From the NCBI RefSeq assembly GCF_002834295.1, contig NZ_PISP01000005.1, forward strand, positions 49,114 to 113,113: a stretch of DNA of 64,000 nt. The letters are read 5' to 3'. This document shows positions 45,041 through 55,027 of the stretch, one piece after another. The position numbers and the translations under genes are program-made. Source of the stretch: Rhodohalobacter barkolensis. Its GTDB lineage: Bacteria; Bacteroidota; Rhodothermia; Balneolales; Balneolaceae. Below the pieces are notes generated by a model. That model was not told the DNA's origin. It saw only the letters and a list, made by a program, of their open reading frames with translations, and made no database searches. The stretch's first letter is position 1, and each line of letters begins with the position of its first letter.

Positions 45041-48000
45041 ATGCTTAAAAAGCTACTATTAAGTTCTCTGATGGTACTCGTTTCTGTCTCTTTTGCCTTT
45101 GCGCAGTCGAGCACAGTTACAGGTACGATTACTGACGCAAATACCGATGAACCGATTCCACAAGTGAACGTCTTCATCGTTGAATTGCAAACAGGTGATG
45201 CTACTGACATGGATGGTCAGTACAGCATTGCTAATGTTGAACACGGTACATATAACGTTCGTATCAGTTCTGTAGGTTACACTACGCTGGAACGGGAAAT
45301 TACCGTTGATGCAAATAACACTACTTTTGATTTCCAAATGAACCCGGATGTTCGTCTGCTTGACGACGTTGTGGTTACAGCTTTCGGTGTTAGCCGCGAG
45401 CAGCGTTCTTTGGGTTATTCTGTTCAGGACGTCAACGCAGAAAAGCTTGCGCGTGTTCAACAGGATAACATTGTTGGTGCGCTTGCCGGTAAAGTTGCAG
45501 GTGTTCAGGTTGTAGGAAGTACAAGCTTTGGCGGTTCTGAAAGAATCCGTATTCGTGGTGCGAACGGACTTTCTGATGGCCAGCCACTCTTTGTAGTGGA
45601 TGGTACACCTATTGCCAACCAGTCTTTTGTGACAAACCAAGGTGGTTCAACAACAGGTCGTGATTTGGGTAACCTTGCATCTGACCTAAACCTTCAAAAT
45701 GTAGAAAGTGTATCAGTTCTGAAGGGTGCTGCCGCCGCGGCTCTTTATGGTAACCGTGCTGCCGATGGTGTAATCTTGATTACAACCAAAAATGCATCCA
45801 TGGGTGAAAATATACCGCTTCAGGTTGAGTTTAATCACAATACCACATTTGAAGATGTGTATATCCTACCGGAATATCAGAATGAATATGCCGGCGGGTA
45901 CACTCAAAACTTTATTCAGTATACCGACCCGCGTGACGGACAGACCTACAACGGGTTGAACTACGCTGCGGATGAGAGCTGGGGACCAAAAATGGATGGT
46001 ACGATGTACCGGCCGTGGTGGTCTTGGTTTGACCACGACTTTACCGGTGACGGACAGAACGACTACGGAACTGAGGTTCCCTTGGTACCACAAGAAAACA
46101 ACGTCCGTGATTTTTTTGAGACAGGTTTGAGAATGTCGAACAGCCTTTCTATTACAGGCGGTTCATCAAACGCATCTTTCCGTGCAGGTTTGACCAATAC
46201 GTCTAACAGCGGTATTGTTCCTAATTCACAGCTCGATAGAACGTCATTGAGTTTTAACGGTGCGTTAAGCCACTCAGATAAGTTCACATCCAGAATTGCG
46301 TTTAACTACGTTAATACAGCAACGGAAGGACGTCCTGCAACCGGGTATTCCGCCGTTCAGGGTAACTCTGTTCAGTCATTTAACCAGTGGTTTCAGCGAC
46401 AGTTGGATATGGATAAACTACGTCAGTACCGTACAGATGACGGAACACTGATGTCCTGGAACATCCGTTCCAATACGGATACTCGTCCGCTCTATTGGGA
46501 TAGTCCGTTTTTCAGCATTAATGAAAACAAACAGAATGATGATCGGGATCGTATCTATGGTAACTACCAGTTGTCATACAACGTGAACGAGAATATTGAA
46601 CTGCAAGGTAAACTTCACTTGGATACCTATAGCTTTAACGTGGAAGACCGAATTGCCACAGGTGGACTGGAGCAGGACTGGTTCTACACCGCACAGCGTT
46701 CACGTCGTGAAGTGAACTATGAAGCCGGTCTTCGATATCAGGAAGATTTCCAGGATGTTTCAGTTAGCGGTTATTTTGGCGGAAATATTCTTACCCAAAA
46801 CTACAGTTCATTGCAACAGCAAACACAAGGTGGCCTTTCTGTGCCAAACTTCTTTAACATTGATGCTTCTATTGATCGTCCTGGGGTTTCTAACTACAAT
46901 GAACAGAAAGAGGTAAGAAGTTTATTCGGAACCACAACAATCGGTTACCAGGATCTAGTTTACTTAGATCTAACCGGACGAAATGACTGGTCTTCTGCAC
47001 TGCCTGCAGACAACAACTCATTCTTCTACTATGGTGTATCCGGTAGTTTGGTATTTACTGAGTTCGACATGTTTGCAAATCAGGACATATTAAGCTTCGG
47101 TAAGCTTCGTGCATCGATTGCACAGGTAGGAAATGACCTGGATCCTTTCCGTGTGTTCCAAACGTTTAATAGTGGAACTCCATTCGGTAGTTTGCCTACT
47201 CAGTCGGTTCCTAATACTCTTTTCAATCCGGACCTTGAACCAGCCATCTCATCTGATTATGAGTTTGGTATTGATTTGAGATTCCTGGATGGTCGTCTGA
47301 GAACAGATGTGAATTACTACAACTCAGTACGTGAAAATGAGATCTTAGAACTGGATGTTTCAGGCGCCAGTGGTTATGAATCAACTTTAGTGAATGCCGG
47401 TAAATTTACAACAACAGGTTGGGAAATAGCTTTAGGTGCTACCCCTGTGCAAACTTCTGATTGGAGTGTAGAGGTTGACGTAAACTGGTCAACAAGCAAA
47501 TCTGTTGTAGATGAGTTGACAGAAGGTATTGAGCGTCGTTTACTTGAAAACGCATCATTTGGTATTCAACTCTTTGCGGTTGAAGGAGAAGAGTGGGGTG
47601 AGGCAATAACAACAGGTGCCTATGGTGGTTATTTACTGGATGATGAAGGTCGTAGAATTGTAAATTCCAATGGTACTTATGCATTAGAGTATAACAAGCC
47701 ATTAGGAAATATCTTACCTGACTGGAATGGTGGTTTCAATTTGGGTGTCAATTACAAAGATTTCTCAATTGGAGCTTTTATTGACTTCCAGAAGGGCGGT
47801 AAATTCTACTCCATTTCACGAATGTTTGGAACCTACTCCGGATTGACCGCTAATACCGTTGGAAACAACGCTCTTGGAAACCCAATGCGTGATCCTTTAG
47901 TTGATTCAAATGGTAATACAACATATATCAATGGTGATGGCGATGAAGTTGCGTATACATCCCTTCCTTTGGATCAAACAAGCGCTAATACAGGTGGAGT

Positions 48001-48352
48001 ATTGATAGAAGGTGTAGACACCGACGGTAACGAAGTGGCTTACCTGCGTAATGCTGCAAACTGGGGTATTGATCAGTTCTACAACAAGGAAGCGTGGTTA
48101 GAAGATGCGAGCTATATTAAACTTCGTGAACTTCGATTCACATACAACCTTCCTGTAAGTCTACTTGATAGAACTCCTATCAGCAGAGCTGCTGTATCGC
48201 TCGACTTAAGGAATCCACTGTTGATTTACTCCAGCACCAGCGGAGTTGACCCAACTGCCATTCAGAACAACGCCAACGGTTTTGGTTTCTGGGAAGGTGG
48301 CGGACTGCCGGGTACCCGATCTATCGGATTTAACGTTAATCTTAACTTTTAA
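45041..48352 (+). CDS. SusC/RagA-family TonB-dependent transporter 1
   Basis: 1103-residue outer-membrane channel for large solutes. Signal peptide about 1-22 (AFAQ), a carboxypeptidase D regulatory-like domain (about 25-110), then the plug (LDDVVVTAFGVSREQRSLGYSV, RIRIRGANGLSDGQPLFVVDG) and a long beta-barrel ending in Phe (VNLNF). It lacks an STN domain, so it is not the ECF-anti-sigma signalling type. It pairs with SusD 1, 18 bp downstream. The ligand (glycan or peptide) is unknown. Start ATG at 45041. Confidence 0.93.
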   Translation: MLKKLLLSSLMVLVSVSFAFAQSSTVTGTITDANTDEPIPQVNVFIVELQTGDATDMDGQYSIANVEHGTYNVRISSVGYTTLEREITVDANNTTFDFQMNPDVRLLDDVVVTAFGVSREQRSLGYSVQDVNAEKLARVQQDNIVGALAGKVAGVQVVGSTSFGGSERIRIRGANGLSDGQPLFVVDGTPIANQSFVTNQGGSTTGRDLGNLASDLNLQNVESVSVLKGAAAAALYGNRAADGVILITTKNASMGENIPLQVEFNHNTTFEDVYILPEYQNEYAGGYTQNFIQYTDPRDGQTYNGLNYAADESWGPKMDGTMYRPWWSWFDHDFTGDGQNDYGTEVPLVPQENNVRDFFETGLRMSNSLSITGGSSNASFRAGLTNTSNSGIVPNSQLDRTSLSFNGALSHSDKFTSRIAFNYVNTATEGRPATGYSAVQGNSVQSFNQWFQRQLDMDKLRQYRTDDGTLMSWNIRSNTDTRPLYWDSPFFSINENKQNDDRDRIYGNYQLSYNVNENIELQGKLHLDTYSFNVEDRIATGGLEQDWFYTAQRSRREVNYEAGLRYQEDFQDVSVSGYFGGNILTQNYSSLQQQTQGGLSVPNFFNIDASIDRPGVSNYNEQKEVRSLFGTTTIGYQDLVYLDLTGRNDWSSALPADNNSFFYYGVSGSLVFTEFDMFANQDILSFGKLRASIAQVGNDLDPFRVFQTFNSGTPFGSLPTQSVPNTLFNPDLEPAISSDYEFGIDLRFLDGRLRTDVNYYNSVRENEILELDVSGASGYESTLVNAGKFTTTGWEIALGATPVQTSDWSVEVDVNWSTSKSVVDELTEGIERRLLENASFGIQLFAVEGEEWGEAITTGAYGGYLLDDEGRRIVNSNGTYALEYNKPLGNILPDWNGGFNLGVNYKDFSIGAFIDFQKGGKFYSISRMFGTYSGLTANTVGNNALGNPMRDPLVDSNGNTTYINGDGDEVAYTSLPLDQTSANTGGVLIEGVDTDGNEVAYLRNAANWGIDQFYNKEAWLEDASYIKLRELRFTYNLPVSLLDRTPISRAAVSLDLRNPLLIYSSTSGVDPTAIQNNANGFGFWEGGGLPGTRSIGFNVNLNF

Positions 48353-48370
48353 TCTGACGGGGAAAGAATT

Positions 48371-49867
48371 ATGAATAATTTAAAAGTAAATTTTATGAAA
48401 CCGATCAAACGCTTAATGTTGGTGACCCTAATTGGGGTATCTTTTATGAGTTGTGATGATTTTGGAGATTTAAATGATGATCCAAATAATCCTTCTCAAG
48501 TGAGCCCTGATCAATTGCTGACAGATTCACAACGAAATATGAGTGATGTGATTGGTGCTGTGAACGGTACTCTTTATGTTCAGTACATAGCTGAAACACA
48601 GTATACCGATGCACAAGAGTATCGAACTACGAATGCAAGTTTTTATTTTTGGTACACAGACCCAATACAAAATTTGCAGACCATCATAGACCTCAATACA
48701 GATGAGGAAACTCGAGATCAAGCATCAGCATTAGGTAGCAATGCAAACCAAATTGCTGTTGCTCGTATTCTGAAGGCTTATTTTTATCAGATGATGACCG
48801 ATCGATGGGGGATGATTCCTTACAGTGAAGCGTTGCAGGGGGAAGAAGATTTTTCACCTGCCTACGATTCCCAGGAAGACATTTACGAAGCCATCATTAC
48901 TGAACTGAAAGAAGCGGCTGATCAGATTGAATTATCTGAAGCCGGAGTAAGTGGTGATATTCTTTTTAGCGGTGATATGGAACAGTGGGTTCTATTTGCG
49001 AATAGCTTGAGAGCCAGAGCTGCACTGCGAATTGCAGATGTTGGCGGTGATGTAAGTGTTGACCCCGCCGCTGAATTTGCGGATGCAGTTGATGATGGAT
49101 TGATAAACAGTGATGTTTTATATCCATATCAATCTAACGCAGATGATGAAAATCCATGGTATTCAAGATTTCAGACCCGAACAGACTATGCAATCAGTGA
49201 AACAATTGCAGATTACATGAAGGGACTGGAAGATGACCGGATCCTCGTCTATGCGAATCCTGCACCGAATTATTCAAATGATGATGGTGTGGTAACATTC
49301 GATGAGATTCGAGGAATGCCGTTCCTTGAAGACGCAGGAGAATTAGAAAATGCGGAAATCTCCTTCCCGGGATCTGCAATCGGTGCGGGTGGCCCCGGAG
49401 TAGGAGATCAAAGCGCGCCGCTTCCTATCATTACAGTGGCAGAAATGCACTTTGCAATGGCAGAAGCTGTAGAGCGTGGATGGATTACAGGAGCAGCAGC
49501 AGACTACTACTACGATGGTATTGAAGCATCGTGGGAACAGTGGGGCGTGTATGATGATACAAATTTTGCAGACTACATTGCTCAAACTGAAGTTGCTTAT
49601 GGAACAGACGACTGGGACGTACAGATAGGCACTCAGAAGTGGATTGCCCTCTTTCCGCATGGATACGAAGGTTGGGCTGAGTGGAGACGACTTGGTCAAC
49701 CAGAACTTACACCTAATCAGTTTGGTGTAGGAACTGATCCACAAATTCCGGTCAGATTTACATACCCATCTTCTGAAAACACATTGAATCAGGAAAACTA
49801 CGAAGCTGCTGTGCAGGCTCAGGGACCTGATTCGCCTAATACCAGAATCTGGTGGGATGTAGATTAA
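48371..49867 (+). CDS. SusD-family substrate-binding lipoprotein 1
   Basis: 498 residues with lipobox SFMSC (Cys28). The segment NDDPNNPSQVSPDQLLTDSQRNM points to the SusD-like_2 branch. Helical segments RILKAYFYQMMTDRWGMIPYSEAL and WIALFPHGYEGWAEWRRLGQPEL are typical. It sits on the outer face over the SusC barrel and binds the ligand. Start ATG at 48371. A variant palindrome and a terminator follow. Confidence 0.93.
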   Translation: MNNLKVNFMKPIKRLMLVTLIGVSFMSCDDFGDLNDDPNNPSQVSPDQLLTDSQRNMSDVIGAVNGTLYVQYIAETQYTDAQEYRTTNASFYFWYTDPIQNLQTIIDLNTDEETRDQASALGSNANQIAVARILKAYFYQMMTDRWGMIPYSEALQGEEDFSPAYDSQEDIYEAIITELKEAADQIELSEAGVSGDILFSGDMEQWVLFANSLRARAALRIADVGGDVSVDPAAEFADAVDDGLINSDVLYPYQSNADDENPWYSRFQTRTDYAISETIADYMKGLEDDRILVYANPAPNYSNDDGVVTFDEIRGMPFLEDAGELENAEISFPGSAIGAGGPGVGDQSAPLPIITVAEMHFAMAEAVERGWITGAAADYYYDGIEASWEQWGVYDDTNFADYIAQTEVAYGTDDWDVQIGTQKWIALFPHGYEGWAEWRRLGQPELTPNQFGVGTDPQIPVRFTYPSSENTLNQENYEAAVQAQGPDSPNTRIWWDVD

Positions 49868-49891
49868 GGGATAAACCTTTATTTCAGGCAT

Positions 49892-49912
49892 GTTAGGTTT
49901 TTAAAACCTAAC
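49892..49912. repeat. Short palindrome after SusD 1
   Basis: GTTAGGTTTTTAAAACCTAAC. It starts 25 bases after the stop and resembles P7 in position but not in sequence. Confidence 0.55.
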
Positions 49913-49938
49913 GGGTTCTGTTTAAGGTAATTAAATTG

Positions 49939-49978
49939 AAAAGCCGTTCCGATTCATTTCGGGGCGGCTTTTTTTTGT
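49939..49978 (+). terminator. Terminator of the SusCD 1 operon
   Basis: Imperfect hairpin AAGCCGTTCCGA/TTCGGGGCGGCTT then a run of eight T. A P7 palindrome follows at 50022. Confidence 0.8.
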
Positions 49979-50021
49979 TTATGAATGGGTTCGTTTTTCA
50001 AATCAATTAAAATGAGGTTTA

Positions 50022-50054
50022 AGACCTGACAGGTTTCAAAAACCTGTCAGGTCT
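50022..50054. repeat. P7 palindrome before unit I
   Basis: AGACCTGACAGGTTTC with its complement. Located just before partial unit I. Confidence 0.7.
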
Positions 50055-50102
50055 GAAGTTTATTAACAATCTCGGGTTTTAAATATACCGGCCATGTGCA
50101 CC

Positions 50103-50187
50103 GTGTCTACGGCACTGAATACTTAGGGTGCCATTCAACCCCCACAATGAATTGTGGGGCTAGGATGTGTTACCGTGTCTACGACAC
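50103..50187 (-). repeat. Composite palindrome unit I, partial
   Basis: Opposite orientation to A-H. Only P3 (50103-50115, one change), P2 CCCCACAATGAATTGTGGGG (50140-50159) and P1 GTGTCTACGACAC (50175-50187) are present; P4-P6 are missing. A 128-bp linker leads to unit J. Confidence 0.8.
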
Positions 50188-50315
50188 TGGGTTTAAAACA
50201 GCATTTTGCTTAAAAGTATAGATTCAATACATCGGGAAGTATGTTGAGTCATGCTTTTACCATTCTTCATAATTTTAAATCATATAGGCAATTTGAATTA
50301 CCATGCACAACCCAA

Positions 50316-50545
50316 ATGGCGTAGCCATGGCCTACGTCTTAGCCACAGGTTTTAACCTGTGGATTGGGAAATGGTTAGACAATTCAGAATGCCGTAGGCA
50401 TGACATACAGGAAGGATGTATTCCTGTCTTTAAAACAATCAATTTGCATTATTTAAGCCGTGCCTACGGCACTGAACAATCGGGGTGGCCATTCAACCCC
50501 CACAATGAATTGTGGGGCTAGGATGTGTTACCGTGTCTACGACAC
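50316..50545 (-). repeat. Composite palindrome unit J
   Basis: P6 ATGGCGTAGCCAT (50316-50328), P5 CCACAGGTTTTAACCTGTGG (50343-50362), P4 ATGCCGTAGGCAT (50389-50401), P3 GTGCCTACGGCAC (50460-50472), P2 (50498-50517), P1 (50533-50545). Complete and well preserved. The linkers on both sides are 128 bp and almost identical. Confidence 0.85.
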
Positions 50546-50673
50546 TGGGTTTAAAACAGCATTTTGCTTAAAAGTATAGATTCAATACATCGGGAAGTAT
50601 GTTGAGTCATGCTTTTACCATTCTTCATAATTTTAAATTATATAGGCAATTTGAATTACCATGCAAAACCCAA

Positions 50674-50957
50674 ATGGCGTAGCCATGGCTATACATCTTA
50701 GCCACAGGTTTTAACCTGTGGTCTTTGAAATGAAAAATATATTTAGAATGCCGTAGGCATGAGACACTTGTTTGGGGTTAATTCATTTAAGACCTGACGG
50801 GTTTCAAAAACCTGTCAGGTCTGGGATTTATAAATAATCTCGGGTTTGGAAGATACCGGCCATGTGCACCGTGCCTACGGCACTTGAGAATTAGGGTGCT
50901 CATTCAAATCCCCACAATGAATTGTGGGGCTAGGATGTGTTATCGTGTCTACGACAC
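50674..50957 (-). repeat. Composite palindrome unit K with P7 inside
   Basis: P6 50674, P5 50702-50721, P4 50748-50760, then a P7 palindrome at 50790-50822 inside the spacer, then P3 50871-50883, P2 50910-50929, P1 50945-50957. The insertion makes it about 55 bp longer than J. Confidence 0.85.
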
Positions 50958-51085
50958 TGGGTTTAAAATAGCATAATGCTTAAAAATATAGATGCAACAC
51001 CTCGGATAGTTTGTTAAGTCATGCTTTTACCATTCTTCATAAATTTAAATTATCTATGAAATTCGAATTACCATGCACAACCCAA

Positions 51086-51316
51086 ATGGCGTAGCCATGA
51101 CCAAACATCTTAGCCACAGGTTTCAACCTGTGGATTGGGAAATGGTTAGACAATTCAGAATGCCGTAGGCATGACATACAGGAAGGTTGTATTCCTGTTT
51201 TAAAAACAACCAATTTGCATTATTTAAGCCGTGCCTACGGCACTTGAGAATTAGGGTGGCCATTCAACCCCCACAATGAATTGTGGGGCTAAGATGTGTT
51301 ATCGTGACTACGACAC
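51086..51316 (-). repeat. Composite palindrome unit L
   Basis: P6 51086-51098, P5 CCACAGGTTTCAACCTGTGG 51114-51133, P4 51160-51172, P3 51231-51243, P2 51269-51288, P1 51304-51316 (one mismatch). The K-L linker is again 128 bp. Confidence 0.85.
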
Positions 51317-51869
51317 TGGATTCCATGAGATGGGTAAAACTAAAACATGAATGGTCCCAACCATTAATCAGGCAGATGGTTTATGTGATTCTTAACCAAT
51401 ATTTATAGAGGTGAATATTCTGGTGACAATTGAAAACAAGGGGCACTTCTTAAACCGGAACATATCAACCGGACTGTATTTGATTTTGTTTGGCTATCAA
51501 TGGCTGTAGTTCACTAAGTCCAAAAATTTTAATGATTTCACTTCATTTACACAGATTAACAATCAAAGAGTAAGGCGACGCTCTGTTTACAAGATTAAAT
51601 AAAATATAATTAAGGGAATAAGAACTGTAAAGTCTGTAAGTGCTTTAAATATATCTTTTAAAGGGAATTATAAGTTTATTGCCATGTTAAAAAAAGATTA
51701 ACAAAATTTTGATATTGTAAATTCTTCGATTAGATTCCATCAACTGTAAAAACAGTGAACAGATCTACTTGGCTCAATCGCTCTAAAACTAATAGTTGTT
51801 CACTCTGATTTAGAGTGTTTGGCTGATAATCTGACCATTAATTAAAACATCAAATAACTGAGGTTACGT
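51317..51869. other. AT-rich region upstream of SusCD 2
   Basis: 553 bp with no credible gene and no further palindrome unit. It presumably includes the promoter and 5' leader of SusC 2. I could not find a convincing TAnnTTTG element. Confidence 0.4.
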
Positions 51870-54800
51870 ATGTTAAAAAAGTTACTAACCGTATCCATTA
51901 TGGTTTTACTTTCCTCGCAGCTCGCCCTTGCTCAGTCAGGGACGATCTCAGGAACAGTGACTGATGCCGAATCTGGGGAATCTCTTCCCGGTGCTAGTGT
52001 ATTGGTCGTTGAACTAGAACGAGGTGCAGCCAGTGATATTAACGGTGAATTCGAAATCGAAAATATCCCGGCGGGCACGTATAATATTACTGCTACATTT
52101 GTAGGTTACCGAACCTATAGAGAAACCGTTCAGGTGAATGCAGGACAAACAACCACTCTCGATATAGCAATGGAAGTGGGAGCGATTGGCCTGGATGAAC
52201 TGGTAGTTTCCGGTTACGCGGTTCAAACAAAGCGTGAAATTTCCGGTTCTATCTCTAGTGTACGTTCACAGGATATCCAGGATGTTACACTGCAGAACCC
52301 CGAATCCCTACTTCAGGGTAGAGCGGCCGGTGTTAATGTTACATCAACATCCGGTAACCCCGGGGGTGCATTCCGTGTAAACATTCGTGGTAACGGATCT
52401 GTAAACGCGGCTACTGAACCTCTTTATATTGTTGATGGAGTTCAGATCTCGTTTGCCCAGCAATCAGGTTTGACCAGTACATCACCATTAAACACAATTA
52501 ACCCGGATGATATTGAGTCTATTGAGGTACTGAAAGATGCATCTTCTGCAGCTATCTATGGTGCTGAAGCAGCTGCCGGTGTTGTAATTATCACTACCAA
52601 AAAAGGTCGTGCCGGTTCTACTCAAGTTACTGCACGTGCTGAAACCGGGGTTCGTTCACTGGCTCGTAACGTAGATTATATTACACCAGATCAATATGTA
52701 GACTATTTAGCCGAAGGATTGGAGTATGCATTTCCAGGTGCACTGCCTGACTTTGATGCATACAGAGAAAATAGAAGGAATTCTCTTCTGGATTTCTTTT
52801 TCTCACCAGATTGGACTGACGAAGACAGATCTGCTTATCTTACTGCAAGAAATAGTGGGCAATCAATAAGTGATGCACTACAATCTACCGGAGTGTCAAC
52901 CAATTTGGGTGATACAGACTGGCAGGATTTTATTTTTGATGAAGGTGTAACTCAGCGTTACAATTTATCAGTTTCAGGTGGTAACGAAGAAACTACATTC
53001 CGTGTTTCCGGTGGTTTTGAAGATACCGAGGGAACGGCATTTAAGAGTGACTTCTCACGTTTGAATTTGAGAACCAATCTTGATCATCAAATTAATGATC
53101 GTTTCCGCACATCCGTGGGTACAAACGTTTCCAGAAGTACACAGTTTGGTGTATGTCAGGATGGTAACTTTATTAACTGTCCTCCATCACAGGCGATGTT
53201 TGAGGCACCGATGAGTTTCCCATATTCTGCAAGTGGTGAATATAACCCCGGTACTCGTTTTGGTCTTCCAAACAACCCGGCAGTTCAAGAAAACGAAGTA
53301 GAAAGAAATGTTTCTGTAACTCAGATTCTTTCAAACTTGAACGTAGTATACTTGGCTACAGACTGGCTGAACTTTAACGGTTTAGCTGCTATGGACTACA
53401 GAAATACAGAAGATGAGCAGTGGAGATCGGCTATTGCAGCTCCGGGCCAGGGTGGCTGGGTAAGCTTTGCCAACCGAAATGTGCGAAACTTCAATACAAG
53501 TTTGGTAGCAAACATGCGACAAACATTTGATGGAGTTCATAATGTATCGGGTCTTGTAGGTATTGAGTACAGACGAGATTTCTCAGAAAGTATGTTGACC
53601 ACCGGTGAAGGACTTCCGGGCCCATTCTTTAAAGTACTGAGTGCAACGGCTACTCCGACAAATGCCTCAGGTATTAAAACTGAATGGAGACGGGGAAGCT
53701 ATTTTGCAAACGCGAAGTATAACTACGATGAGAAGTACTACTTGAACGTAGTTGCCCGTTACGACGGTCACTCTCGCTTTGGTAATGAGAAACGATGGGG
53801 TTTCTTCCCTTCTGTATCCGGTTCATGGAGAATCTCTGAAGAGGATTTCTTTGAAGTTGGATTTGTGGATGAGTTGAAGTTGAGAGCAGGTTATGGTGTA
53901 ACCGGTAACTCAAACATCGGTAACTTTGCATCCAGAGGACTCTATTCTGCGGCAGGTTCCTATAATGGAAATACCGGCCTCAGACCTACTCAGCTTGCAA
54001 ACGTGAATTTGAGCTGGGAAGAAGCCAGAGAACTTAACATAGGTTTGGATTACGAACTGTTTGAAGGAAGAATTTTTGGTTCTCTTGACTGGTACCAGAA
54101 AGATAATGAAAACCTTCTCTTCGGTAGGCCACTTCCGAGCGATAGTGGTTATGGTTCCATTACCGAAAACATAGGTAAAGTCAGAAACTCCGGTATTGAG
54201 TTTGAAATAAGTACAGTAAATGTTTCTACTAACAACTTTAGCTGGACTTCAAGATTCAATATTGCAGTTGTTGATAATGAAATTCTGGAACTGCCTGATG
54301 GTACACCTATCCGGGAAGACAATACATTTGATTCCCTGCAAGAAGGAAAACCAATTGGTTTGATTCAGACACCTCGTTGGGCCGGTGTAAACCCTGCCGA
54401 CGGACGTCCGATGTGGTATGATGCTGATGGAAACATCACATACAACCCGGTTCAGGCTGATGACGCCATTGAATACAAAGACGGTGTAGCGAACACGGTT
54501 GGTGGTTTTGGAAACACACTTTCCTACAAGGGTTTGACGCTGAATGCATTCTTCCAGTTCAGTTTTGGTCAGTGGGCATTTGCCGGTACGGACTACTACT
54601 TTACACGTACTCCGGACTTCCTGATGAACATGACAACAGAGGTTGAAGACCGATGGAAACAACCCGGTGACATAACATACTACCCACGTGCTATGTTAGC
54701 AGGAACCGATTTCCCCGGTACGGCAAACTACCGAACACAGCTGAGTACACAGTCAATGTATAACGCAAGTTATATTCGATTGAAAAACGTATCACTCAGC

Positions 54801-55007
54801 TACCAGATCCCTGCAAATCTCACGCAAGAGATTGGTTTGAACAACGTGAGAGTTTACGCTTCTGCCGTAAACCTGTTGACTTGGACGGCATGGCCATGGT
54901 ATGATCCTGAGGTAGCTTTTAGCCCGACAGATATTTACAACAACTCAACCTCAGCTTCCTATCCGACCGAGCGTCAGGTAAATGCTGGAATTGAAATTCG
55001 GTTTTAA
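51870..55007 (+). CDS. SusC/RagA-family TonB-dependent transporter 2
   Basis: 1045 residues: signal peptide (about 1-22, ALAQ), carboxypeptidase-like domain (SGTISGTVTDAESGESLPGASV), plug (LDELVVSGYAVQTKREISGS, FRVNIRGNGSVNAATEPLYIVDG) and barrel ending in Phe (AGIEIRF). No STN domain. It is a paralogue of the other two SusC proteins but clearly diverged in the barrel. Start ATG at 51870. SusD 2 follows 20 bp downstream. Confidence 0.93.
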   Translation: MLKKLLTVSIMVLLSSQLALAQSGTISGTVTDAESGESLPGASVLVVELERGAASDINGEFEIENIPAGTYNITATFVGYRTYRETVQVNAGQTTTLDIAMEVGAIGLDELVVSGYAVQTKREISGSISSVRSQDIQDVTLQNPESLLQGRAAGVNVTSTSGNPGGAFRVNIRGNGSVNAATEPLYIVDGVQISFAQQSGLTSTSPLNTINPDDIESIEVLKDASSAAIYGAEAAAGVVIITTKKGRAGSTQVTARAETGVRSLARNVDYITPDQYVDYLAEGLEYAFPGALPDFDAYRENRRNSLLDFFFSPDWTDEDRSAYLTARNSGQSISDALQSTGVSTNLGDTDWQDFIFDEGVTQRYNLSVSGGNEETTFRVSGGFEDTEGTAFKSDFSRLNLRTNLDHQINDRFRTSVGTNVSRSTQFGVCQDGNFINCPPSQAMFEAPMSFPYSASGEYNPGTRFGLPNNPAVQENEVERNVSVTQILSNLNVVYLATDWLNFNGLAAMDYRNTEDEQWRSAIAAPGQGGWVSFANRNVRNFNTSLVANMRQTFDGVHNVSGLVGIEYRRDFSESMLTTGEGLPGPFFKVLSATATPTNASGIKTEWRRGSYFANAKYNYDEKYYLNVVARYDGHSRFGNEKRWGFFPSVSGSWRISEEDFFEVGFVDELKLRAGYGVTGNSNIGNFASRGLYSAAGSYNGNTGLRPTQLANVNLSWEEARELNIGLDYELFEGRIFGSLDWYQKDNENLLFGRPLPSDSGYGSITENIGKVRNSGIEFEISTVNVSTNNFSWTSRFNIAVVDNEILELPDGTPIREDNTFDSLQEGKPIGLIQTPRWAGVNPADGRPMWYDADGNITYNPVQADDAIEYKDGVANTVGGFGNTLSYKGLTLNAFFQFSFGQWAFAGTDYYFTRTPDFLMNMTTEVEDRWKQPGDITYYPRAMLAGTDFPGTANYRTQLSTQSMYNASYIRLKNVSLSYQIPANLTQEIGLNNVRVYASAVNLLTWTAWPWYDPEVAFSPTDIYNNSTSASYPTERQVNAGIEIRF

Positions 55008-55027
55008 TTAAAAAATTGAAGAACACT

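Noticed and set aside
49343..49891. Long antisense frame of 182 residues over SusD 1
   Set aside because: It is opposite a clear SusD gene and has an unlikely composition.
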